A DNA stretch of 5,573 bases from contig JBNJEM010000538.1 of assembly GCA_051745935.1 (NCBI GenBank), positions 1 to 5,573 of the forward strand, read 5' to 3'. The translations under genes and the position numbers were made by a program. This stretch comes from JBNJEM01 sp051745935 (GTDB lineage Bacteria > Planctomycetota > Planctomycetia > Pirellulales > Pirellulaceae). The notes under the pieces are model-generated. The model was not told the origin of the DNA and ran no database searches. It saw only the letters and a program-made list of their open reading frames with translations. Positions 1 to 5,573 of this stretch are shown one piece after another; the first letter of the stretch is position 1, and each line of letters begins with the position of its first letter.

Positions 1-3000
1 GTCCGAACGGCGAGCGCATCAACATGGGCGCCTATGGCGGGACGGTCGAAGCGAGCAAAACCTGCGAGGGCGAGCCGGCCTTGCCGGTCGTGGTCGACAT
101 GCAGCCGGAACCGGGCTCGGCCGAACCCGTTTCCCTGACGGAAATCAGCGTGTGGTTCAATGTCGATATGCTCCCCTCCACGGTGGAAAACGTCAATAAC
201 TGGGAGCTGGTCGGCAGCGGTGGAGACGGGATCTTCCAGGACGAGGACCCGGCGGGCAATACGGCGGACGATGTGAGCTGGGATATCCTACGCGTCGAGT
301 ATGGCGGGGCGGGACAGCCGGCGGTGCTGGTGATCAGCGATATGATCTGCGGAGCCCTGCCCGGGGACGTGTACCGCGTAACCGGCCGCGACGAAATGCT
401 CAGTCTCGCGAACGTCCCGCTTGACGGCGAGTTTCCGCGGGACGGCGACGTGGACGACCTTCCCAGCGGCGACGGAATCGCGGGCGGGAACTTCGTGGCC
501 GGGTTTGAAGTGACCAACGCCCCGCCGCAAGCGATCCCCGACCAAATCACCGTGCTGCAAGACTCGAAGGATAACCCGCTTCAGCTGCGGGGGTGTGATC
601 CTGAGGACGCCGAGCTGACCTTCGAGGTGCTGTGGGCCAACCCCGCCACGCCCGGGCGTTTGGAACACGGTTGGCTGGACGACGCAGGAGATGACAAGAC
701 AGACACGTGGGAGTATACGCCGGACACAAGCTACACCGGTCCGGATCAATTCGAGTTTCGTGTCAGCGATGGTCAGCTCTGGTCGCTGCCGGCGACGTTC
801 GACATTACGGTCATCCCGGAAAAGTGCGACCTACAGCCGATTAACTTCCGCATCACCGAGGAGGACTACGAAGGAGAGTGTTTTTGCCCGGGGACCCCCG
901 TCTCACTGGCCTGGGATGGGCGGAATAACGGGCCCGGGGATACGGTCGATCAAGGCGAGGTGGACTGGACCGATGCGGTTTACTTCTCGACCGATCAGGT
1001 TCTGGATGCAGGCGATCGGCTCCTTCGCAGTTCACCCGTCCAACTGGACAGCCCGCTGGAAGCGGGCCAAACGTATCCGGCGGCCGTGACCGTCACCCTG
1101 CCGAACGACCTTTCGGTCGACGGTCCCTACTATTTGATTGTTCACGTGGACAGCGGTGACGACCAGTTGGAGACGACCGAGGAGAACAATACGGCCGTAC
1201 TGGGGCTGTGCGTGAAACCGTTCGTCCAAATGACGGCCCCGATTTGTGGCATTTTCGTCGAGCCGGGCATGATGATCGACGTCGGGTGGCGGGACGCGGC
1301 GGAAGATGTCAGCGCGCTGGTGAACGTGGTCTTGGACACGGACACGGATCCGACGAACGGGTACACGCCGCTGGTGATTGGCGCGGATGAGGACGCCGAC
1401 GGCGACGGCGATTCGATGGAAGTCGAAATGCCGGAATTGAGCCACGGGACCTATCAGCTGTATGCGTTTTTGACCGACAGCGAGGGGGCGATGATCAGTT
1501 GCCCCAGTGAACCCCGGCTCGTGCAAATGTTCGAGAAGGTTTACGCGGTGGAGGATCCGATCGGTGACGTGGTGGCCGGCTTTCCGGACGATTATGAGAT
1601 TCATGGCATCGAGATCGGCATCAGCGGCGACCGCATGGCGTTTCGGATCCGCACCGATTTCGATCCGCGGAGCCGCGGCGGCGACGTGTTCATCGAAGTG
1701 GACGACACGTTATCGGCGGTGGGTGTCAGCAACCGCATCTTGCCGGACGGCCGCCAGATCACGGCCGGCAATTTGTACGTGGACGTGGACCCGCTTCCCG
1801 GGGAGGTGGTGCCGTGGCATTACCGCATCAACGACTGGGAAGAGGAACTGGCCGGATACTCGGGCATCCATGTCATTGATGACGTCATCTGCTTCAACGC
1901 GTTGTTCGCGCTGTGCGGCTGGGTGAGTTTGCCGGCGTTGGGAGGGGGCGACAGCGGCACGGTCAGTTGGACCATGTGGTGCGGGAACGACCATGTCGAG
2001 ATCATCGTTCCGTTCGGTGAGACCGCCGTGGTCGACCGGCATATCTTTTACAATGATTCCGCATTCGACGGCCACGATGCCGCGGCGAACGACGCTGATG
2101 ACAACGCCATCGATCCCAGTAAAACGGCACTGCTGCCCGGTGAGACCGCGACGTTTGCCAACTACACCAGCTACAGTGCGGGGATCAACGGCGTCATGCT
2201 CGATATCGCCGCGCTCGCCGGTATGCCGACAGCCGATGACTTCGTGTTTAAGGTGGGCAATTCGCGGGACTCGAGCAGTTGGGGCACCGGCCCGAACCCG
2301 ACGAACATCACGGTTCGGCCAGGCGAGGGCGTGGCGGGCAGTTTTCGGGTCACACTGACCTGGCCGGACCATGCGATCGAAAAGGAGTGGCTGCAAGTTA
2401 CGGTGCTTTCGGATGCAAACGGAGGCAGCCTCGGTTTGGCTGACGATGATGTGTTCTACGTCGGCAACGCGATTGGCGAAACAGGGAATTCAACCTTTGA
2501 TGCCCTGGTCGATCAGCATGACGTCGCCGCGATTGAAGCTCACACGACAGCGGTGACGACTCTCGATTGTCCCTGCGGAGCAGACGCGGACATTGGGATT
2601 CCATATATGAGCCCGTACGATATTGATCGGGACGGCCGTGTCGACGAGGCCGATGCGACCCTCGCGTCCGATCACATGACAACGCCTTCGACGCGACTGG
2701 TCTTGCTGGGACAGGCTCCGCCGCCGGTGGTCACGGGCGTGTACGCGGCCTCGAGCGGTTGGGAACCGAAGTTTGGCGATTGGCTGCACGCCGCAGACAT
2801 GGCCGACCCGGACGGCTATTACAGGATCCCCACCGACACAGAGCAGCTGCACGCGTTGCCGTGGAGCGGGCTTTCGCAGGTGCGACTCGCCTTCAGCGAC
2901 GAGGTGACCGTCGAGCCAAGCGACCTGACCCTGATCGGAACCAATTCGAACGAGCTCACGGCCAGCGAGTTGGTCTACGATGCGGAGACGTGTACGGGGA

Positions 3001-4292
3001 CATGGACGTTTGATGCGCTGGAGGCTGACAAGTACCGGTTGATGCTCTCCGATGCCGTCACCGCCACCGGTTCCGGCTTGCCGCTCGACGGGGATTACAC
3101 CGACCGGGACGGCCAAACGGCCTCGGGCGACACGGTGCCGGGAGGCGACTTCTCATTCCGCTTCAACGTGCTGCCGGGCGATGCAACCCACAGCGGCAAC
3201 GTGGTGGCGGCGGATGTGAGCGTCTTGGCATCGGCCTTTGGATCGTTTGCAAGCGGGACCAGCGAAACGTACTCACCGTTCGTGGACTTTGACGGCAGCG
3301 GCAACGTGGTCGCGAGCGACGTCAGCATCCTGGCCAGCCATTTTGGGCAGTTTCTGCCGAGCGGCGAGCCGGGGGTGCCGGAACGTGAGGGAACGGCGGT
3401 AGCGGCGGCCGGGGCGGGAACGCCTTCCATGAGTGAGGCGCCGGCGCGCGACCCGGCCACCGCCCTGGGCTCCGACCATGAAAGAGCGGCTGAAGCAGGT
3501 TTGGTGCCGCCGGGACAAGGTGTGAGACACGGTGTGACTGGGCGAAATTCCACCACGCCGGCCGACGTGAACGATGACGGTTACGTCTCTCCCAGCGACG
3601 CCCTGCTTGTCATCCGGTATCTAAACGACCCGGAAAGCGACTGGCTTTCGACCGTCCCGGACACATCCGCGTTCTACCTCGACGTCAACGGGGACGGTAC
3701 GGTTTCCCCAATCGACGCCCTTCACGTGATCGACGACCTGAACTCGGCAGGGTCCGGCACGGTGGACGGAGAAGGGGAAGCAACCGCGAGTTTCCAGCTC
3801 CTTTCGGACCGACGGGCGTCCGTACCGCCGTCCGGTAACGGCGACCAGGCGCTAGCGGCGGTGCCAATGCCCGCTGTACCGGTTGCCGATGGGATGTCGC
3901 TTGACTTTTCCCGGCGGGACAAGGTAAGCAGCGACATGATGGAAACGGCTTTCTCCACCCTTGGCGACGACACATCCCTGGACCGGGACAACATCGAGAT
4001 GCCGGGGCTGCTGGCTGGCAACCGCGGTCATTCCCCAGGGCGGATGCCAGCTTCGATTCCGATCAACCCCGCCAGGGAACGCACTCGTCGCGAGCGCGAA
4101 AACGCCGTTGACCGTTACTTCGAAAACCCGGCGGACACCGATGACGCCGCCTTTCTTGATGACGGCCTGCTGAACGAGGTGGTGAGCAAAGACGGTTCCT
4201 CCCAACACCTGTTCCGTGATTGCATCTCGTGGTTAGTTCGATACAATGGCCGCAGTTTTACAAGGTCGAGGCACTGGAGATGGTCGTGGTGA
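1..4292 (+). CDS. Giant multidomain surface/secreted protein with beta-helix tail, Ig/CARDB-like domains and three dockerin-like modules (5'-partial)
   Basis: The codon phase starts at base 3 and is open to the left edge. Residues before the Met at 24 (PNGERIN, then MGAYGGT) form a beta-helix C-terminal signature, so that Met is internal and the start is upstream. Counting it as residue 1: 13-164 Ig-like, ending PSGDGIAGGNFVAGFEV; 165-266 cadherin-like Ig (APPQAIPDQ ... GPDQFEFRVSDGQ); 268-397 CARDB-like (PYYLIVHVDSGD, TTEENNT); 398-505 Ig-like with an Asp-rich DADGDGD stretch; 506-671 a segment with GFPDDYEIHGIEIG and WCGNDHVEIIVP; 672-809 a segment starting RHIFYNDSAFDGHDAAAN; 810-896 dockerin-like; 899-1049 Ig-like; 1050-1112 dockerin; 1113-1176 Ala/Gly/Pro-rich linker; 1177-1241 dockerin; then a charged tail to the TGA. 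There are no catalytic motifs, no membrane segment and no PEP-CTERM-type anchor at the visible end. The domains suggest extracellular binding or structural work stabilised by calcium. The ligand is unknown. The frame and class are secure; the function is inferred. Confidence 0.95.
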   Translation, partial: PNGERINMGAYGGTVEASKTCEGEPALPVVVDMQPEPGSAEPVSLTEISVWFNVDMLPSTVENVNNWELVGSGGDGIFQDEDPAGNTADDVSWDILRVEYGGAGQPAVLVISDMICGALPGDVYRVTGRDEMLSLANVPLDGEFPRDGDVDDLPSGDGIAGGNFVAGFEVTNAPPQAIPDQITVLQDSKDNPLQLRGCDPEDAELTFEVLWANPATPGRLEHGWLDDAGDDKTDTWEYTPDTSYTGPDQFEFRVSDGQLWSLPATFDITVIPEKCDLQPINFRITEEDYEGECFCPGTPVSLAWDGRNNGPGDTVDQGEVDWTDAVYFSTDQVLDAGDRLLRSSPVQLDSPLEAGQTYPAAVTVTLPNDLSVDGPYYLIVHVDSGDDQLETTEENNTAVLGLCVKPFVQMTAPICGIFVEPGMMIDVGWRDAAEDVSALVNVVLDTDTDPTNGYTPLVIGADEDADGDGDSMEVEMPELSHGTYQLYAFLTDSEGAMISCPSEPRLVQMFEKVYAVEDPIGDVVAGFPDDYEIHGIEIGISGDRMAFRIRTDFDPRSRGGDVFIEVDDTLSAVGVSNRILPDGRQITAGNLYVDVDPLPGEVVPWHYRINDWEEELAGYSGIHVIDDVICFNALFALCGWVSLPALGGGDSGTVSWTMWCGNDHVEIIVPFGETAVVDRHIFYNDSAFDGHDAAANDADDNAIDPSKTALLPGETATFANYTSYSAGINGVMLDIAALAGMPTADDFVFKVGNSRDSSSWGTGPNPTNITVRPGEGVAGSFRVTLTWPDHAIEKEWLQVTVLSDANGGSLGLADDDVFYVGNAIGETGNSTFDALVDQHDVAAIEAHTTAVTTLDCPCGADADIGIPYMSPYDIDRDGRVDEADATLASDHMTTPSTRLVLLGQAPPPVVTGVYAASSGWEPKFGDWLHAADMADPDGYYRIPTDTEQLHALPWSGLSQVRLAFSDEVTVEPSDLTLIGTNSNELTASELVYDAETCTGTWTFDALEADKYRLMLSDAVTATGSGLPLDGDYTDRDGQTASGDTVPGGDFSFRFNVLPGDATHSGNVVAADVSVLASAFGSFASGTSETYSPFVDFDGSGNVVASDVSILASHFGQFLPSGEPGVPEREGTAVAAAGAGTPSMSEAPARDPATALGSDHERAAEAGLVPPGQGVRHGVTGRNSTTPADVNDDGYVSPSDALLVIRYLNDPESDWLSTVPDTSAFYLDVNGDGTVSPIDALHVIDDLNSAGSGTVDGEGEATASFQLLSDRRASVPPSGNGDQALAAVPMPAVPVADGMSLDFSRRDKVSSDMMETAFSTLGDDTSLDRDNIEMPGLLAGNRGHSPGRMPASIPINPARERTRRERENAVDRYFENPADTDDAAFLDDGLLNEVVSKDGSSQHLFRDCISWLVRYNGRSFTRSRHWRWSW
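516..821 (+). other. Cadherin-like / bacterial Ig domain within gene 1
   Basis: Residues 165-266 (Met at 24 = 1) read as one tandem-type Ig or cadherin-like domain. It opens with NAPPQAIPDQITVLQDS, continues with a CDPEDAELTFEV strand, and closes with TWEYTPDTSYTGPDQFEFRV, DGQLWSLPATFDITV. The order 'APPVA.PDQ ... D.DGD.LTF ... ...Y.P...F.G.D.F.F.V.DG' is the usual layout of this family in large bacterial adhesins. Such domains usually act as stalk or spacer units outside the cell, and many bind calcium at their junctions. Confidence 0.8.
825..1214 (+). other. CARDB-like domain within gene 1
   Basis: Residues 268-397 carry the hallmarks of CARDB (a cell-adhesion-related domain found in bacteria). 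They open with DLQPINFRIT, then VSLAWDGRNNGPGDT, YFSTDQVLDAGDRLL, and finally PYYLIVHVDSGDDQLETTEENNTAVL. The last element (a hydrophobic strand, D, then E.NN) is the most diagnostic. Cys268 and Cys396 sit at the two ends of the domain, and a Cys286-Phe-Cys288 pair lies in an early loop. This could allow disulfide bonding in an exported protein, but that is inference. Confidence 0.8.
2451..2711 (+). other. Dockerin-like calcium-binding module 1 (GNAIGETGNS type)
   Basis: Residues 810-896 start with VFYVGNAIGETGNS and continue to DALVDQHDVAAIEAH, a degenerate first half. The second half is a textbook EF-hand loop, YDIDRDGRVDEAD, with Asp866, Asp868, Asp870, Gly871 and Asp877 at loop positions 1, 3, 5, 6 and 12. 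The stretch just before it (RHIFYNDSAFDG ... WLQVTVLSDANGG) is, from my knowledge of planctomycete proteins, its usual companion. About 20 residues between the halves contain a CPC motif. The module is a dockerin relative; no cohesin partner is visible. Confidence 0.8.
3171..3359 (+). other. Dockerin-like calcium-binding module 2
   Basis: Residues 1050-1112 are two EF-hand half-repeats with nearly identical helices: LPGDATHSGNVVAADVSVLA, then FVDFDGSGNVVASDVSILAS. In loop 1 the calcium positions are Asp1053, Thr1055, Ser1057 and Asp1064, which is weaker than canonical. In loop 2 they are Asp1088, Asp1090, Ser1092 and Asp1099. Each half ends in a short helix (SAFGSF, SHFGQF). In related proteins this type of dockerin often ends the chain; here it is followed by a linker and another dockerin. 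Confidence 0.85.
3552..3746 (+). other. Dockerin type I module 3 (Pirellula type)
   Basis: Residues 1177-1241 contain two canonical EF-hand loops. Loop 1 is DVNDDGYVSPSD (Asp1181, Asn1183, Asp1185, Gly1186, Asp1192), followed by the helix ALLVIRYLN. Loop 2 is DVNGDGTVSPID (Asp1220, Asn1222, Asp1224, Gly1225, Asp1231), followed by the helix ALHVIDDLN. All calcium-ligand positions are intact. The flanking text, including the GEGE stretch after it, matches the C-terminal dockerin familiar from giant Pirellulales proteins. Confidence 0.92.
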
Positions 4293-4402
4293 GACGCGCG
4301 AGCCGTGCCCTAACGCAATCACAACAGTTCGACCACGCCGCCATTGACTTCAGACCTTCGTACTCCCGAAACCCGGCAGGCTTGTAGATCGGAGATCAGC
4401 TC
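4293..4402. other. Intergenic gap between the two large genes
   Basis: These 110 bases separate the TGA of gene 1 from the ATG of gene 2. I see no GC-rich hairpin followed by a T run, so no intrinsic terminator. There is a TTGACT hexamer at 4344-4349 but no matching -10 box at a normal distance. An in-frame TAG at 4385-4387 closes the gene 2 frame just upstream of its start. The two genes may be co-transcribed; the sequence does not decide this. Confidence 0.6.
4391..4395 (+). promoter_or_regulatory. Ribosome binding site of gene 2
   Basis: GGAGA precedes the ATG at 4403. GGAG ends 8 bases before the start codon, which is normal Shine-Dalgarno spacing. Together with the in-frame TAG at 4385-4387, this supports the 4403 start over the later in-frame ATGs at 4526 and 4541. 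Confidence 0.7.
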
Positions 4403-5573
4403 ATGAAACGGCACACGCAAGCTCGTTTCCGTCGTCCCGCGTTGCGACGGCGCCACGGAGGTCTCTTGAGTTCCTTGGAGCGGAAATACCGCACAGGGGG
4501 ATCAAGGTACCGCGCGCCTGCCAGAATGCGACGACTGCGAATGGAGCTCCTGGAAGACCGGCGGATGCTCTCGAATTGGAGTGGCTACATCGCCGGTGAC
4601 ACAGTGTGGGACGACACCTCCGAGCCGTACGTCATTGACGGCCACCTCACGGTGAATCCGAATGCCAGTCTGACCATTGCTCCGGGTGTCGAGGTCTCCA
4701 CGCAGGGCTACGGTTACTCCGGCGACGGCTATGAACTCAACGTATACGGGACGCTCAATGCCCAAGAGGCTACCTTCATCAACCGAACGGAGCTGTTTGC
4801 AAGGGCCGGCAGCCAGGTCGACCTGGACACCTGCGATATCTCGTCGAACTGGATCCAGTACGACAACGGCAGCAGCGGGTCGATGGAGAACAGCGTGTTG
4901 CACACCGGTTACCTGACACTCTCAGCGCCCGGCGTGTCCATCGACGGAAATGAGTTCACGGGCACCGATCCGGTGCATACGACGCCCGCGCTGGTGGAGG
5001 AGTTGACGGACAACACGTTCAGCTCGAGCGATACCGCCACGATCTATCTTGGTGGTGAGGTGGGTGGGGACGCCACCCTGTCGGTCATCGGTGCGGCCAG
5101 CCGGTACAGTCTGGAGAATCACGTCACGGTCACCGAGGGCGCCACGCTGACCGTTGCCCCCGGCGTCGAGGTGCACACGCAGGGCTATGGCCATTCCGGC
5201 GCCGGTTATGAAATGAACATCCACGGCGCGTTCATCGCCGGTGGTGCTACCTTCACGAATCGAACGGAACTCTTTGCAAGGGCCGGCAGCCAGGTCGACT
5301 TGGATACCTGCGATATCTCGTCGAACTGGATCCAGTACGACAACGGCAGCAGCGGGTCGATGGAGAACAGCGTGTTGCGCACCGGTTACCTGACACTCTC
5401 AGCGCCCGGCGTGTCCATCGACGGAAATGAGTTCACGGGCACCGATCCGGTGCATACGACGCCCGCGCTGGTGCAGGAGTTGACGGACAACACGTTCAGC
5501 TCGAGCGATACCGCCACGATCTATCTTGGTGGTGAGGTGGGTGGGGACGCCACCCTGTCGGTCATCGGTGCGG
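4403..5573 (+). CDS. Large LEPR-XLL-type surface protein with tandem beta-helix-like repeats (3'-partial)
   Basis: The frame is open from ATG 4403 to the right edge: 390 codons with no stop. Residues 1-46 are very rich in Arg (MKRHTQARFRRPALRRRHGG at the start). MELLEDRRMLS at 47-57 fits the LEPR-XLL-like motif found near the N-terminus of many giant planctomycete exported proteins. No classical hydrophobic signal peptide is visible. From residue 73 the protein is made of 159-residue tandem units. Each opens with a rung-like pattern (LTVNPNASLTIAPGVEV in copy 1, VTVTEGATLTVAPGVEV in copy 2), which suggests a right-handed beta-helix. The same strand and 110-base spacing from gene 1 suggest a shared locus of surface proteins, perhaps paralogues. 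A start at residue 42 or 47 is possible but lacks an equally good ribosome site and would cut into or abut the motif. Function unknown; adhesion or a surface layer role is a guess. Confidence 0.93.
   Translation, partial: MKRHTQARFRRPALRRRHGGLLSSLERKYRTGGSRYRAPARMRRLRMELLEDRRMLSNWSGYIAGDTVWDDTSEPYVIDGHLTVNPNASLTIAPGVEVSTQGYGYSGDGYELNVYGTLNAQEATFINRTELFARAGSQVDLDTCDISSNWIQYDNGSSGSMENSVLHTGYLTLSAPGVSIDGNEFTGTDPVHTTPALVEELTDNTFSSSDTATIYLGGEVGGDATLSVIGAASRYSLENHVTVTEGATLTVAPGVEVHTQGYGHSGAGYEMNIHGAFIAGGATFTNRTELFARAGSQVDLDTCDISSNWIQYDNGSSGSMENSVLRTGYLTLSAPGVSIDGNEFTGTDPVHTTPALVQELTDNTFSSSDTATIYLGGEVGGDATLSVIGA
4619..5095 (+). repeat. Tandem repeat copy 1 (477 bp, 159 aa)
   Basis: The first unit covers residues 73-231 of gene 2, from SEPYVIDGHLTV to GGDATLSVIGA. 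It aligns without gaps to the next unit at an offset of exactly 477 bases, so the reading frame is kept. Its first 59 residues share 34 identities with copy 2. Its last 100 residues (bases 4796-5095) differ from copy 2 at only 4 bases: 4823, 4828, 4902 and 4997. Two of those changes are silent; the other two give His/Arg at residue 167 and Glu/Gln at residue 199. Confidence 0.95.
5096..5572 (+). repeat. Tandem repeat copy 2 (477 bp, 159 aa)
   Basis: The second unit covers residues 232-390 of gene 2, from ASRYSLENHVTV to GGDATLSVIGA, directly abutting copy 1. The nearly identical block is 5273-5572. The unit ends one base before the window edge, and the final G fits the first base of another codon starting with G, as at the beginning of copy 2 (GCC). 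A third copy may therefore follow, but cannot be seen. Confidence 0.95.

Noticed and set aside
288..749. 153-codon open frame on the - strand (and a similar one at 3095-3556)
   Set aside because: Both are antisense to recognised Ig and dockerin regions of gene 1 and show no domain or ribosome binding site.
1710..2396. 228-codon open frame on the - strand
   Set aside because: It lies wholly inside gene 1, antisense to domains with strong protein signatures. Its translation is Arg/His/Val-rich without any motif, as expected from the GC-rich complement of a real gene.
4220..4247. Promoter-like TTGCAT, 16-base spacer, TACAAT
   Set aside because: The -10 box is good (5/6) but the -35 box matches only 3/6. 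It lies inside the end of gene 1, about 150 bases before gene 2, and planctomycete promoter consensus is not well enough known to call it.
4279..4340. Possible hairpin with TGGTCG/CGACCA or CGTGGT/ACCACG arms
   Set aside because: The arms are six bases with a loop of about 40 and no T run; this is not a credible terminator.
4246..4350. Short ATG frame (MAAVLQGRGTG...) overlapping the end of gene 1
   Set aside because: About 33 codons, no ribosome binding site and no recognisable content.
4502..4903. 133-codon open frame on the - strand, plus one at 4922-5224
   Set aside because: They are antisense to the gene 2 repeat region, whose + strand translation keeps frame across two 477-base units; the minus-strand products show no recognisable domain.
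4619..5572. CRISPR-like or mobile-element explanation of the repeats
   Set aside because: The repeats are 477 bases, coding, in frame and directly abutting, with no spacers, inverted ends or transposase.

Overview
The window holds parts of two very large secreted or surface proteins, both on the + strand, in a GC-rich bacterial genome. The style of the proteins points to a member of the Planctomycetota, most likely the Pirellulales. The evidence is a set of sequence signatures I recognise from that group: a beta-helix ending of the type NGERINMGAYGGT, the GNAIGETGNS calcium-binding module, Pirellula-type dockerin loops (DVNDDGYVSP and DVNGDGTVSP), and the LEPR-XLL-like N-terminal motif MELLEDRRMLS. 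The assignment rests on reading alone; no search was run.

Positions 1-4292 are the 3' part of a mosaic gene. Its reading frame is already open at the left edge, so the first in-frame ATG (position 24) is internal and the true start lies upstream. What remains is about 1430 residues. In order they are: the tail of a right-handed beta-helix, an Ig-like segment, a cadherin-like Ig domain, a CARDB-like domain, another Ig-like segment, a planctomycete surface-protein segment ending in a WCGND motif, a conserved segment leading into a first dockerin-like calcium-binding module, a further Ig-like domain, a second dockerin, an Ala/Gly/Pro-rich linker, a third dockerin, and a charged tail.

Positions 4293-4402 are a 110-base intergenic gap with no convincing terminator or promoter. 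It carries a clear ribosome binding site for the next gene.

Positions 4403-5573 are the 5' part of a second large gene that runs off the right edge. It has an Arg-rich N-terminus with a LEPR-XLL-like motif. Two complete head-to-tail copies of a 477-base (159-residue) repeat follow, and a third may begin at the last base. In each pair of copies the first 59 residues are diverged (34/59 identical), while the last 100 residues are almost identical (4 base changes in 300).

The two genes probably encode related surface proteins: gene 2 begins with beta-helix-like repeats and gene 1 enters the window at the end of a beta-helix. No enzyme, RNA gene, mobile element or CRISPR array is visible. Binding, calcium-stabilised adhesion or surface assembly are reasonable guesses at function, not demonstrated.
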